Source: JBKJML01 sp046596415 (GTDB lineage: Bacteria > Actinomycetota > Thermoleophilia > Gaiellales > Gaiellaceae). From it: DNA of 32,030 nt. Position numbers and translations under genes: made by a program. The stretch lies in contig JBKJML010000139.1 in assembly GCA_046596415.1 (NCBI GenBank), positions 1-32,030 on the forward strand, read 5' to 3'. Of the stretch, positions 17,129 through 27,694 are shown piece by piece. Every line of letters begins with the position of its first letter. The stretch's first letter is position 1. Below the pieces are notes generated by a model. It worked only from the letters and a program-made list of their open reading frames with translations, did no database searches and was not told where the DNA came from.

Positions 17129-18212
17129 CGGCGACCTCCTCGACGAAGCGCAGTAGCCGCGGCGCGGCCACGCCGGGTGCGAGCCGACGCTCGTAGAATT
17201 CACTCGCCCTGGCCCCCTGCGACCGGCGGAGCTCGGGGTCGAGTGCCAGCTCGGCGAGCTTCGCACCGAGGCTCTGCGAGTCGGGCGTGGAGAGCACGAG
17301 CGCGTGCTCCTCCGCGTAAGGCGGCCACGCCTGCGCGCCCTTGAGCGCGACCACGGGCTTGCCGTGCGCGAGCGCGGCTGCGAGCGTGCCGCGCCGCGGG
17401 GTCGGGCCGACCGGATCGGGGAACATGACCACGTCGATACTGCTGAGAGCAGCCGACAGCTCCGCCGGTTCGAGCACGCCCGTGAACGAGAGGCTGCCGG
17501 CGCAGCCGGCCCGGGCGGCGCTGTCCCGCCAGCGCGCCGCCTCGTGGCTCGACGGGCCGGGTGCCCCGAGGAGGACGAGCTCCGCACCGGGGTGAAGCCG
17601 CTCGGCAGCCGCGAAACCGTCCACCACGAGGTCGACGGGCTCGTCGCGCCGGAAGCCGAAGACGCCGAACCTCGGTGGGCCTCCGAGCGCCTCGGCCGGG
17701 GCGCCGGTCGGGAGGTTCGAGACGACGGGGACGAACGCGAGTGGCCGCGTCGGGAGCCACAGCCGGGAAGCGACCCACGCGAGGCGGTCCTCCGTCGTCA
17801 AGACGGCTCCCGACGCGGTCCGCATCACCTCGGTGAGCGCGAGTCGCCCGGTTGCGGCGTGGACGGCGCCGCGCGCACCACGGCGGCCCCAGGGGAAGAC
17901 GAGCTCGTGGAACAGCACGACGATCGGCACCCCGGCGCGGCGGAGCTCGCGCGTCACGAGCGGTACCAGCGCCGGCACGCCTCGGAGGGCGTAGGTGAAG
18001 ACGGAGTAGTGCCAGAGCACAGCGTCGGCCTCGTGCGCCGCCTCGGCCGCGTCGCGCGCCCAACCGGACACCGAGGAGCCGTCCGATCCCCGTTCCCACC
18101 AGGAACTCGTCAGCGTCGCCCCGGCAGCCTCGAGCGGGCCGGCGAGCGTGAGCGCGCTGTCGCGGACGCCGCAGACGGGCTCGACCGACGCTCCGACGAC
18201 AGCGATCCTCAT
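17118..18212 (-). CDS. Divergent GT-B glycosyltransferase (GT4-like) lacking the E-x7-E pair
   Basis: 364 residues from ATG at 18212 in an ATGA overlap. Two Rossmann-like halves are evident: MRIAVVGASVEPVCGVRDSA...VLWHYSVFTYALRGVP, then RFGVFGFRRDEPVDLVVDGF and ELVLLGAPGP. The place where GT4 enzymes carry the E-x7-E donor motif reads DPVGPTPRRGTLAAALAHGKPVVA. The following small-residue/GKPVV segment is kept but both glutamates are gone. It may be an enzyme with altered donor chemistry, a non-catalytic partner, or a different GT-B family. Between GT4 genes in the same operon, a glycan role is likely. Confidence 0.82.
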   Translation of the reverse strand: MRIAVVGASVEPVCGVRDSALTLAGPLEAAGATLTSSWWERGSDGSSVSGWARDAAEAAHEADAVLWHYSVFTYALRGVPALVPLVTRELRRAGVPIVVLFHELVFPWGRRGARGAVHAATGRLALTEVMRTASGAVLTTEDRLAWVASRLWLPTRPLAFVPVVSNLPTGAPAEALGGPPRFGVFGFRRDEPVDLVVDGFAAAERLHPGAELVLLGAPGPSSHEAARWRDSAARAGCAGSLSFTGVLEPAELSAALSSIDVVMFPDPVGPTPRRGTLAAALAHGKPVVALKGAQAWPPYAEEHALVLSTPDSQSLGAKLAELALDPELRRSQGARASEFYERRLAPGVAAPRLLRFVEEVADAR

Positions 18213-19348
18213 GCGGCGACCCTCCCGCCCGAAGCGGCGGCCGCGGCGGTGTAGACGCCGTCGAGTGCCGTGAGATGGGAAGCGGGCGAGAAGCGTGCCG
18301 CGGCGTGCCAGGCGGCTTCGCCTAGCCGTTCGTCGGCGAGCGTCCGCCGCAGCGCATCGGTGAGCGAGCGGACGTCGCCCGGCTCGAAGAGGAAACCCGT
18401 CTCGCCGTCGTCGAGCCATTCCGGAATGCCGCCGGTTCGGGCTCCTACGACCGGCCGCCCGACCGCGAGCGCCTCGATGCCCACGATTCCGAACGGCTCC
18501 GGCCAACGCGAAGGGACGAGCAGTGCACGCGACTCGCGCAGGAGCCGGTCGATCGCCTCGGGGGGCTGCCAGCCGAGGAAGCGCACGCGCTCCGCGATGC
18601 CGAGCTCGTTCGCGAGCCGTTCGCAGTGGTCGCGATCCCAGCCGTCGCCGGCCACCATGAGCTCGTCCCACGCGTCCGGCTCGCGCGCGAGCGCCCCGAG
18701 TGCGACGTCGAGCCCCTTCGCGCGGACGATCCGCCCGACAAACGCGAGCCTGCGCCCAGGTGCCAGGGGCGCCGGCCGGTCGGCACGCGTCACGAAGTAG
18801 GGGACGACGTGGCACCGGCTGGCAGCGATCCCGTTGGCGAGCGCCGCGCGCCGAACGAACTCGCTGTAGACGACGACCGCGTCGGCGGCGCGGACGAGCG
18901 GGAGGTTGCGCCGGATCGCTGCGTAGCGCGAGAGCGGCGGACGGATGTCGAGGCGGTGCGAACAGCCGCGGATGCCGATCCCGGCCAGGCAGCCAAGGCC
19001 GTGTGCACGTGTGCAGGCGGTGCCGTTACGGAAGTAGTAGTCGCCGCTCGCGCAGCCGAACGAGAAGTCGTGCAGCGAGCGAACGATCGTGTGCCGGCGC
19101 GCCAGCGCAGACTCGGCCGCAGGAGTGAGCGGCGTGCCGTGGACCTGGACGATCCCCGCGTCGAGCCGGGCCAGGGCCTCGTCGTTCGCGCGAACGATCC
19201 TGACGCCGGGCATCGGCTCGGCGTCTCCGTGCGCGTGGACGATCGTCACGTCGTCGCCGCGTGCGGACTGCGCTGCGGCGAGCGCGAGCACGTGGGACTC
19301 GGTGCCGCCCTCGCGGCGGGCGAGCGTGGTGACGTGGGCGATCCTCAC
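18209..19348 (-). CDS. GT4 family glycosyltransferase with four-cysteine insert
   Basis: 379 residues from GTG at 19348 in a GTGA overlap; MRIAHVTTLARREGGTESHV is a standard GT4 opening, while the longer open frame upstream is Arg-rich shadow. The N-terminal half contains Cys99, Cys112, Cys120 and Cys129 (FGCASGDYYFRNGTACTRAHG and following), a Cys arrangement found in a subset of GT4s and perhaps a structural metal site. Donor half: VGRIVRAKGLDVAL (Lys211) and Glu284/Glu292 in WPEPFGIVGIEALAVGRPVV. All expected catalytic elements are present. Sugar specificity unknown. Confidence 0.91.
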   Translation of the reverse strand: MRIAHVTTLARREGGTESHVLALAAAQSARGDDVTIVHAHGDAEPMPGVRIVRANDEALARLDAGIVQVHGTPLTPAAESALARRHTIVRSLHDFSFGCASGDYYFRNGTACTRAHGLGCLAGIGIRGCSHRLDIRPPLSRYAAIRRNLPLVRAADAVVVYSEFVRRAALANGIAASRCHVVPYFVTRADRPAPLAPGRRLAFVGRIVRAKGLDVALGALAREPDAWDELMVAGDGWDRDHCERLANELGIAERVRFLGWQPPEAIDRLLRESRALLVPSRWPEPFGIVGIEALAVGRPVVGARTGGIPEWLDDGETGFLFEPGDVRSLTDALRRTLADERLGEAAWHAAARFSPASHLTALDGVYTAAAAASGGRVAA

Positions 19349-20484
19349 AGTGCAGCCGCCTCGAGGAGCGTCGCCTCGATCGCGTCGACCGTCTGCTCGA
19401 GGCCGAGCTCCGTCTCGACGCGGCGCCGGTTGAAGGCGCCCATCCGGGCCAGCCGGGGCGAGTCGGCGAGCAGCTCGGTGAGCGCGGCGGCGAGCGCACG
19501 GACATCTCCCGGTGCGACGAGCTTCCCGCCCCGCACGCCGTCGACGAGGAATCGGGGCCCGCCGGCATCGGTTGCGACGACGGCGCGTCCGCACGCCATC
19601 GCCTCGAGCACCACCATCCCGTAGGGCTCGCCGTGGGAGGGGACGCAGACGAGCGAGGAGTCGCTGATCACGCTGCCGATCGACTCGCGGCCGACCGCTC
19701 CGAGCAGGGTGAGCGAGCCGTTGAGCCCGAGCGCGGCGGCGCGCGACTCGACCCAGCCACGCTGCGGGCCGTCGCCGGCCAGCACGAGCGTCGCCGTGGG
19801 GAGCGTCGCCCGGACGAGGGCGAACGCCTCGACGAGCTCGCGAACGCCTTTCTCCTCGTCGAGCCTGCCGACGAAGGCCACGCGATCCGTCGGCGACGGA
19901 GCGGTGGCCTGGAACAGCCTGCGGTCGACGCCGAGCGGCACGACGCGCGCTCCCGTTGGCATCGGCGTCCCGCAGGCGTCCGGCGTCGCGAGCAGGAGCG
20001 CGAAGGTGGCGGCGTCCATCCCGCGACGGGCGCGGGCGTAGAGCGGCGCAGCGCACGCGCGGACGAGGTCGCCGGCTCGAAAGGGACGCGCGCGACCACC
20101 GGGCCACAGGGCGAGCACGGGCCCGACGACGAGCGGCAGGCCGTGTGGGGGCACGAACAGGTTGTCTGGCCCGCCCGGGTAGAGCCACCAGGCGACGTCG
20201 AAGCGCGCCGGCCCGCCCAGCTCGTCGATCGCTCTTCGCACAGCACGCGCATAGGTGAGCGGCTCGAGGCTCTCGCGGACCGACGTGCGGCCGAGCTCGA
20301 CGAGTTGGAAGGGCGGCGCAGTCTCGAGCTGCGCCTCGCGGGCCCAGACCACGAGCTCGTGGCCGCGCGCGGCGAGCTCGCGCAGCAGGCTCCAGGCGAT
20401 CAGGCCCTCTCCGTGGGGCGCGCAGTCGGTGACGAGGGCCGCTGCGGACGGGACGGCGATCCGCAGCCGCTCAGTGCCCGACAT
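19345..20484 (-). CDS. GT4 family glycosyltransferase
   Basis: 379 residues, ATG at 20484, overlapping the epimerase gene by 14 nt. The start sits close before the first strand (LRIAVPSAAALVTD...HGEGLIAWSLLRELAARGHE). Donor-binding motifs: FVGRLDEEKGVRELVEAF (Lys212) and Glu286/Glu294 in GEPYGMVVLEAMACGRAVV. WLYPGGPDNLFVPPHG resembles the acceptor loop of other capsule GT4s. Cytosolic or peripheral. Probably acts on the lipid-linked intermediate. Confidence 0.91.
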   Translation of the reverse strand: MSGTERLRIAVPSAAALVTDCAPHGEGLIAWSLLRELAARGHELVVWAREAQLETAPPFQLVELGRTSVRESLEPLTYARAVRRAIDELGGPARFDVAWWLYPGGPDNLFVPPHGLPLVVGPVLALWPGGRARPFRAGDLVRACAAPLYARARRGMDAATFALLLATPDACGTPMPTGARVVPLGVDRRLFQATAPSPTDRVAFVGRLDEEKGVRELVEAFALVRATLPTATLVLAGDGPQRGWVESRAAALGLNGSLTLLGAVGRESIGSVISDSSLVCVPSHGEPYGMVVLEAMACGRAVVATDAGGPRFLVDGVRGGKLVAPGDVRALAAALTELLADSPRLARMGAFNRRRVETELGLEQTVDAIEATLLEAAAL

Positions 20485-21409
20485 GAAGAACCGCCTCCGA
20501 ACCGAGCCAGTCGACCGTCTGCGCGAGCCCCACCTCGAGCGGGGTGTCGCACGTCGCGCCGAGCGCGGCGGCGCGCCCCCCGTCGCCGTCCCAGCGGCGT
20601 GGGTCGCCGGGCCGCAGGGTGCCGGTGAAGACGGCAGGCCCCGGCTGTCCGGCGGCGGCGAGCAACCGGTCGGTGAGCTCGCTCAGCGTGGTCGGACGGC
20701 CCGAGGCGATGTTGTAGGCCTCTCCCGCGGCGGGCGCGGCGCGCGCAAGCAGGAGGAACGCCCGCGCCGCGTCCTCCACGAACACGAAATCGCGGCTGAC
20801 GTCCGGTGCGGCCTCCACGACGAGCGGGCCCTCGCCGGCGAGCGCGCGCACGAGCAGGTCGTAGACGACCAGCTTGCGCTGTCTCGGCCCGTACAGCGAG
20901 AAGGGCCGGATCGAGAACGTCGGCGTCCCGTAGACCTTCGCGTAGAGAGCGACGTACTTCTCGGCCGCGAGCTTCGAGATCCCGTAAGGAGAGACCGGCT
21001 CGAGCGGATGGTCCTCGGTCATCGGCATCGTGCGTCCTTCGCCGTAGACCGCCGCCGAGGAGACGTAGCCGACGAGCGGCGGCTGTGGGCAACGGCGCGC
21101 GGCCTCGAGGACCGCGAGGGTCGTGCGGGCGTTGCGAAGCAGGTCGTCGATCGGATGCTCGAGCGAAAGGGGGACGAGGCCGGTGCCGGCGAGCTGGAAG
21201 ACGACGTCCACTTTCCGGTCGGCGATCGTCCGGACGAGGTCAAGCTCGGTGACCTCGCCGACGAGGAGCGGCGCGGGCGCGACGGCGTCGGGGCGGTTGC
21301 GCTCGTCGACGACGAGCGTGTCGATGCCCTCGGCGAGCAGTGCCTCGACGAGCCAGGAGCCGAAGAAGCCCGCGCCGCCGACGACGAGCGCACTCGTCAG
21401 GCCGCGCAT
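20471..21409 (-). CDS. NAD-dependent sugar epimerase/dehydratase (extended SDR)
   Basis: 312 residues, ATG at 21409. The Rossmann NAD site GGAGFFG is at residues 11-17 and VVDERN follows the second strand. The catalytic set is Ser127/Ser128 (YVSSAAVYG), Tyr142 and Lys146 in PYGISK. Substrate-side features FSIRPFSLYGPRQ and FVFVEDAARAF are typical of GalE/GDP-mannose-dehydratase-type extended SDRs that act on nucleotide sugars. Length is normal. Likely supplies a modified nucleotide sugar to the neighbouring transferases; whether it is a 4-epimerase, dehydratase or reductase is not clear. The only nucleotide-sugar enzyme in the cluster, so most donors must come from elsewhere. Confidence 0.9.
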   Translation of the reverse strand: MRGLTSALVVGGAGFFGSWLVEALLAEGIDTLVVDERNRPDAVAPAPLLVGEVTELDLVRTIADRKVDVVFQLAGTGLVPLSLEHPIDDLLRNARTTLAVLEAARRCPQPPLVGYVSSAAVYGEGRTMPMTEDHPLEPVSPYGISKLAAEKYVALYAKVYGTPTFSIRPFSLYGPRQRKLVVYDLLVRALAGEGPLVVEAAPDVSRDFVFVEDAARAFLLLARAAPAAGEAYNIASGRPTTLSELTDRLLAAAGQPGPAVFTGTLRPGDPRRWDGDGGRAAALGATCDTPLEVGLAQTVDWLGSEAVLHVGH

Positions 21410-22602
21410 GTCGACCCCTCGCGCCCCAGGATCGCCTCGTAGAGGGATTCGTGACGCCTGCCGGAGGCGGCCACCGTGTGGCCGTCCCGCCAGAAGCGCC
21501 GTCCCGCCTCGCCGAGCGCCGTCAGTCGGGCAGGATCGCCGAGCAGCTCGACGAGTGCCGCGGCGAGCGCCGCCGGGTCTCGCGGTACGGCCCGGCCGCC
21601 GCCCGAGCGTGCCGTCAGCTCGGCCAGGGGAGCGATGTCGCTCGTCAGGACGGGCGTGCCGACGCTCCAGGCCTCGAGGATCGAGACCGGGAAGATCTCC
21701 CCCAGGGAGGGCAGACAGAGCAGGTCGGCCGCAGCAAGCCAGTCACCGCGGGCGGTGTCGTCGACCTCGCCGAGGTCGAGCACGCGAGCGCCGGGAGCCG
21801 GGCCGATCGCCGGCCCTGGCCCGGCGAAGGCGAGCGTCAGGCCCGGCAACTCCGGCGCGGCGCGCTGGGCCGCCTCGAGCAGAAGCTCAGCGCCCTTGTA
21901 GGGCCGCCGCACACCGAGGAACAGCACGAGCGGGCCGTCGATTCCGTGGCGACGGCGGAGCTTCGCGCCGTCGCCGGCTGCGCCGGGGCTGCAGACGCCG
22001 GTGATGTCGATCCGCGCGGGCTCGACGCCGAGCTCGCGGTAGAGCGCAGCGTCGGTCGCGAGCAGGGCGAGCACGCGGTCGGCCGAGCGGTAGAGCCGGG
22101 CGGACGAGGGGTCGTCTCCCCACTGCCCGCGGTGTGCGAACGGTGTGATCGCGAAGGCTGAGCCGGTGGTGCGCGCCGCTCGCTCCGCCGCAGCGCCGAG
22201 CAGGCCGCCGCCCCACATGTGAACCACGTCTGCGCCGCGGGTCGTGGCCGCGAGGACCGGCCCCATCGCGGCCGCCACGATGCGTGCTGCGGCGAGCCGC
22301 GGGCGTCCGTAGGCGAACCGGCCCAGCCCGGGCGCGAGCTCGGCTGCGAGCGGCGCCATCAGCAGCCGGCGCTGTACCGGGACCCGGAGCGGCTCGATCC
22401 GGACACCCGCTTGGACGAACGGTTTGAAGGATGCGGGTGGTCGCAGGCTCTCGGAGAGTCGTTTGCGGGGCTCGCTGTCGAGTCCTTGCGCGAGCACGGT
22501 CACGTCGTGGCGGCGGGCGAGGTCGGTCGTCAGATGACGCAGGAACGACTCCATGCCACCGACCGCGGGCCAGGAGCGGGCGGCGACGAAGACGATCTTC
22601 AC
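21397..22602 (-). CDS. GT4 family glycosyltransferase
   Basis: 401 residues from GTG at 22602 in a GTGA overlap; the GT4 opening MKIVFVAARSWPAVGGMESF follows directly, so the longer upstream frame is rejected. Donor half: FLGVRRPYKGAELLLEAA (Lys226) and Glu302/Glu310 in GEIFPVSILEAWSVGTPVL. The GGME loop and DVVHMWGGG acceptor segment are typical of family 4. Its stop overlaps the epimerase start by 13 nt. One sugar transfer in the pathway; specificity unknown. Confidence 0.91.
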   Translation of the reverse strand: MKIVFVAARSWPAVGGMESFLRHLTTDLARRHDVTVLAQGLDSEPRKRLSESLRPPASFKPFVQAGVRIEPLRVPVQRRLLMAPLAAELAPGLGRFAYGRPRLAAARIVAAAMGPVLAATTRGADVVHMWGGGLLGAAAERAARTTGSAFAITPFAHRGQWGDDPSSARLYRSADRVLALLATDAALYRELGVEPARIDITGVCSPGAAGDGAKLRRRHGIDGPLVLFLGVRRPYKGAELLLEAAQRAAPELPGLTLAFAGPGPAIGPAPGARVLDLGEVDDTARGDWLAAADLLCLPSLGEIFPVSILEAWSVGTPVLTSDIAPLAELTARSGGGRAVPRDPAALAAALVELLGDPARLTALGEAGRRFWRDGHTVAASGRRHESLYEAILGREGSTCAA

Positions 22603-23573
22603 GTCGCCCACCGATCCGACCGGGCGCCCACCGTACCCACGAGGAGCCAGAAGAGCTTCGTCGGCGGGAGGGCGAACGTGAGCAGGAGCCGGGCCGGCCG
22701 CTCGTGGGCCGGCACGTCGAGCCGGCCCTCGGAGCGCGCGTGGCGGAGCGCGTTCGCGATCACGAGCAGCGCGAGCAGACGCGCGGCGCCGCGGCTGCGG
22801 GGGACGGCCACTGCTGCTGCGAGCGCCGCGAGGACGTCGACATCGACCCGGGTGATCGAGCGCAGGCTCGGGCGGAGCTGCTCCGCGTAGCGCACGGGGT
22901 GCTTGGCAGCGAACGGTGCCAGCCACCGAGCTCGTCGAGCGCCGCGCAGCACTGCCAGCGGCGGCACCCGGTGGATCGGGTGGTAGACGACCGCCTCCGC
23001 CAGGAATGAGATCGGGACGCCCGAGTCGAGGACGCGAAAGGCGAGGTCGGAGTCTTCGAGGAAGGGCTCCGTGAAGCGCTCGTCGAAGCCGCCGATCCGC
23101 TCGAGGAGCGAGCGGCGGTAGGCCATGTTCGCGGTCATGTACAGGCCACCGGCCGTGTTGGCGACCACGTGGCTGAACGCGTCGGTCGACGCCCGATCAG
23201 CCGGGGCGACCTCGATCCTCCCTTCGATCGCCGCTGCCGACTCGTCGGAGCCGGCAGAGGAAAGCTCAGCGAGCCAGGCCGGGTGCGGGATGACGTCGCA
23301 GTCGGTGAACGCGACCCAGTCGCCCTTGGCGTGCGCTACGCCGAGGTTCCGCGCTGCCGCGGGGCCGACGCCGTCGGAGTGGAGCAGGCGGCGCCGCTCC
23401 GGGTCGAGCGCCGTCCAGCGTTCGACCAGAGCGGTCGTGTCGTCGGTCGAGCCGTCGTCGACGACGATCGCCTCGAAGGTGTCGCGGTCGAGCTCCTGCC
23501 GATCGAGGCCGTCGAGCAGCCCCGGCAGGTGGCGCGAGCCGTTGCGGACGGGCACGACGACCGAGATCAGCAT
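22599..23573 (-). CDS. GT2 family glycosyltransferase
   Basis: 324 residues from ATG at 23573 (7-nt overlap). The inverting GT-A enzyme begins MLISVVVPVRNGSRHLPGLL. It has the nucleotide-binding DDGSTDD (39-45), the metal-binding D-x-D as DCD 91-93 (VAFTDCDVIP), and the catalytic-base region FLEDSDLAFR with Glu163/Asp164. Residues about 240-324 include two hydrophobic stretches (LAALAAAVAVP and FALPPTKLFWLLVGTVGA) that could anchor it to the membrane, as in transferases acting on polyprenyl-linked sugars. Together with the next GT2 upstream it forms a pair between the pyruvyltransferase and the first GT4. Confidence 0.91.
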   Translation of the reverse strand: MLISVVVPVRNGSRHLPGLLDGLDRQELDRDTFEAIVVDDGSTDDTTALVERWTALDPERRRLLHSDGVGPAAARNLGVAHAKGDWVAFTDCDVIPHPAWLAELSSAGSDESAAAIEGRIEVAPADRASTDAFSHVVANTAGGLYMTANMAYRRSLLERIGGFDERFTEPFLEDSDLAFRVLDSGVPISFLAEAVVYHPIHRVPPLAVLRGARRARWLAPFAAKHPVRYAEQLRPSLRSITRVDVDVLAALAAAVAVPRSRGAARLLALLVIANALRHARSEGRLDVPAHERPARLLLTFALPPTKLFWLLVGTVGARSDRWAT

Positions 23574-24532
23574 GCGAGCCTCCCGACGACCCATTCCGAC
23601 AGTCGCGGGAAGCGTCCCAGCAGTCGCTCGACGTCCCGGCCGGCCCACATGAAGGCGTAGCACTCGCGCCAGGCGTCCTCGGCGCTCGACTGCGGGCCGT
23701 TGCCGTTCGCCTTTCGAATCACCGTCGCCCCACGCGCGGTGCGAAGCGCCCGGACCAAGCGCCGCGGCAGGCCAGGCATCGCGTCGCCGTCCAGCCGCTC
23801 CATCCGCGCGAGGCCGAGACCACCGCTCGACCAGGCTCGCCGGAGCGAATCCCAGGTCATCCGTGCGGGGCTGACGTGATGGTGGGCGACGGCGCCGGGC
23901 CGGTACACGATCGACCCGATACCGCCGAGTTGCCGGAAGAAATGGCGTTCGTCGTAGCCCGTGAAGCTGTCGCCGCGGTGACCGAGCGTCGGATCGAACG
24001 GCGGGTCGAGCGCTCGGGCTGCCGTCGTGCGAACGGCCATGTTCGCTCCGATCGGCGTCTCGTCCGGAGCCAGGGGGCGCGCGGCGCTCCCGAAGTCGCG
24101 CAGGGTCAGGTGGACGGCATGAGGCCCGTCCAGCCAGGCCGGCGGCGGGAACGGCCACGCCGGGAGGATCCGGCCTGCAGCTGCCACCACGTTCTCGTCG
24201 TCGAACGCGCGGACGAGCTCGTCGGCCCAGCCGGCCTCGACCGCGACGTCGTCGTCCGTCCAGAGGAGCAGTGCCCCACGAGCCTCCTGGACCGCGAGGT
24301 TGCGCGCGTTCGACTGGCCGAGGCGTGGTTCGAGCAGGTACCGGACGGGGAAGCTCGCGGCTGCCGCGGCACGCTCAACACGCTCGCGCGCAGGGAAGCG
24401 GGACGGCGCATTGTCGACCACGAGGAGCTCGCGTGGGGTGGCCGACGGGTCGTCGACGAGCGAGTCGAGGCAGCGGGCGAGCAGCTCCGGCCGGTCGCGT
24501 GTGCAGACGACGATCGAGGCGACGACGGTCAC
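23567..24532 (-). CDS. GT2 family glycosyltransferase
   Basis: 321 residues, GTG at 24532 in a GTGA overlap. GT-A fold: ASIVVCTRDRPELLARCLDSL, then ELLVVDNAP (the DNA variant of the usual DDGS nucleotide loop), LGQSNARNLA, and D-x-D as DDD 93-95 in LLWTDDDVAV. GYDERHFFRQL (182-192) supplies the catalytic acid/base region. It resembles GT2s annotated as rhamnosyl- or galactosyltransferase-like in surface-glycan loci. No membrane segment. Confidence 0.9.
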   Translation of the reverse strand: MTVVASIVVCTRDRPELLARCLDSLVDDPSATPRELLVVDNAPSRFPARERVERAAAAASFPVRYLLEPRLGQSNARNLAVQEARGALLLWTDDDVAVEAGWADELVRAFDDENVVAAAGRILPAWPFPPPAWLDGPHAVHLTLRDFGSAARPLAPDETPIGANMAVRTTAARALDPPFDPTLGHRGDSFTGYDERHFFRQLGGIGSIVYRPGAVAHHHVSPARMTWDSLRRAWSSGGLGLARMERLDGDAMPGLPRRLVRALRTARGATVIRKANGNGPQSSAEDAWRECYAFMWAGRDVERLLGRFPRLSEWVVGRLAC

Positions 24533-25556
24533 GCCACGAGCTCCTGCGCGAGCACGAGCGCCTCCGTCGCGTCACCGGCCACCCGCGTGAGGCCGAGCCC
24601 CTGCGTCCAGGTCTCGTGCAGCGCGATCACCTTGCCGTAGCTGTTGTCGAGCAGGACGTGCGGGATGCCGAGCAGGCAGCAGAGGACGTGGGCGTGCAGG
24701 CGGTCGGTGACGACGACGGTCGCCCGACAGAGCAGGTCGATACCGAAGGCCAGCCGAGCACGCGAGAGCGCCTCCTGCTCACGGGCGCGGAATCCGTTCT
24801 CGAGTGTGGCGGCGATGCGTCCACGAAGGAGCGGCGCCGTCCTTCGGGCTCGCGCTTCGAGCCTCGCGGCGAGGCCGCCGCGAGGCGGGTCCGGCCGGAG
24901 CCAGTCGATGACCTCCACGCTCGCGCCCGGGGGCGGCGAATGGGCGCTCTCCTTGTCGGTGCGCGCGAGCCAGAGCACATCGACCTCGGGCGGGCGCGTG
25001 CGCCCGAGCGGCCCGAGCGCAAAGGCGAGGTCCGGCGTGAGGACCGGCTCGACCCCGAGGCCTTCGCGCGAGCGCTCGCGGCTCGGGAGGTCTCGGACGA
25101 GGAGTGTCAGGTTCGAGTGCGCCCGGAAGGCGCTACGGGCGCGGTCGAGTGCAGCCTTCGTCTCGAAGTGGATCGACTGGGCGAGCTGGATCACGTGGCG
25201 CTCCGGCAGTTCGGCGAGCACGCGCTCGCGGAAGCGCTGGTGCACTGGCCAGAGGTCGCCGAGGTTGCCGCCGGCGGCGATCAGCACAGGCCCGTCCGGA
25301 TGGAGCCGCCGCAGGGCCGCGGGATCAAAGTTTCCCTCGCTCGCCGTATACGCGACGCGCACCGACGCCTCCCCGAGCGCCTGCAGGCCCGCGAGCCAGA
25401 GGGCGCTGTCGCCGACGTTGCCGTGTGCCGGCCAGTCGAGATAGGCGCACGTGGAGGCTCCGTCGAGCGAGCCGACGACGGCGGCGGCAGCCAGCCGCCG
25501 CAGCTCCTCGAGTGTCGGCGTCGCGACTCGCGCCGGCGTGCGTTCGACGCCGGCTG

Positions 25557-25560
<4 letters not shown>
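24529..25560 (-). CDS. Polysaccharide pyruvyltransferase-like protein (CsaB/EpsO family)
   Basis: 343 residues from GTG at 25560 in a GTGA overlap; the open frame further upstream is shadow of wzt. PS_pyruv_trans-type features: HGNVGDSALWLAG (46-58), AAGGNLGDLWPVHQRFR (near 95-111), LAQSIHF, and the C-terminal VTDRLHAHVLCCLLGIPHV with Asp286-Arg-Leu-His289, then LLDNSYGK. Members transfer pyruvate from phosphoenolpyruvate to a sugar hydroxyl to make a ketal. In several Gram-positives, pyruvylated cell-wall glycan is the ligand for SLH-domain S-layer proteins (CsaB). Presence in this operon suggests a negatively charged, perhaps protein-binding, glycan. EpsI/EpsO-type members have little-tested chemistry, so activity is inferred. 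Confidence 0.85.
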
Positions 25561-26803
<1,243 letters not shown>

Positions 26804-26804
<1 letters not shown>

Positions 26805-27694
26805 TAGACCCGATCCGAGAAGCCACGCTCGAGTCGTTTGAACAGCGTGTAGCCGACGGCCACGAGCACGAGCGACCAGGCGAGTGCGGCAAGCGTGACC
26901 GGGACGTCGGGCCACGTCTGGTGGATGATGATCCGGCGGACGCCGTCGATCGCGGGAGCGACGGGGTCGACGATCGAGTAGAGCGTCCGCCAGCGCTCCG
27001 GCACGAGCGCGAGGGGGAAGACGACCGGGCTCGCGAAGAGGCCGAGCTGGATCACGAAGGGCAGCACATAGCGGACGTCGCGGTAGTAGACGTTCAGCGC
27101 GGAGAGCCCGAGGCCGAGGGCGAGCGCGGGCAGGACGAGCAGCGCGAGCGGCAGCGGCAGGGCGAGCCACGCGAGCGAGGGGTAGATGCCGGCGATCGCT
27201 GCCGCCACGCCCGCGGTGGCGATCGCCGGGGCCAGGTCGACGAGCGCGGCGGCGACCACCGCAAGCGGCAGCACCTCGCGGGGGAAGTAGACCTTGCGGA
27301 GGATCGTCTGCTCGGTGACGAGGCTCTCCATCGCTCCGGTGGAGGCACTCGCGAAGTACGTCCAGCACGCCATGCCCGCGAGCGCGAACACGATGTAGGA
27401 GACGCCCTCGCTCGGCACGTGGGCGAGCCGGCCGAGGAAGACCGCAAAGAGGAGCGCGGTCGCGACCGGCTGGATGACCGCCCAACCGATGCCGACCGCC
27501 GCCTGCTTGTACTTCACCTTCACGTGACGGAGCGCAAAGGCGCCGAGCACGTCGCGGAACTGCCAGAGCTCGCGGAACGAGTCGAGCCCGACGCGGCCAG
27601 GCCCGCCGCTCACCTCGAGCACGGATCGGTCCGCAGCGAGGCGCGACGCCCGGAGCGTCGGACGCTCCTCGCGCACGTCCACCGATGTGCTCAT
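26804..27694 (-). CDS. wzm: Polysaccharide ABC exporter permease (Wzm/TagG type)
   Basis: 296 residues, ATG at 27694 sharing one base with the preceding stop (TGATG). An ABC-2 type membrane protein: a 40-residue cytosolic lead, an amphipathic LWQFRDVLGAFALRHVKVKYKQ interface helix, and about six hydrophobic segments from residue 66 onward. The NVYYRDVRYVLPFVIQ stretch (201-216) and the late extracytoplasmic WRTLYSIVDPVAPAI are hallmarks of Wzm/TagG/KpsM-type permeases. With Wzt it should move undecaprenyl-linked glycan across the membrane. The presence of this exporter explains why no Wzx flippase is needed in the locus. Confidence 0.93.

Noticed and set aside
7972..24532. Assigning exact sugars (mannosyl-, rhamnosyl-, galactosyl-) to individual transferases
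   Set aside because: GT2 and GT4 motifs show fold and mechanism but not donor or linkage, so specific names would be guesses.
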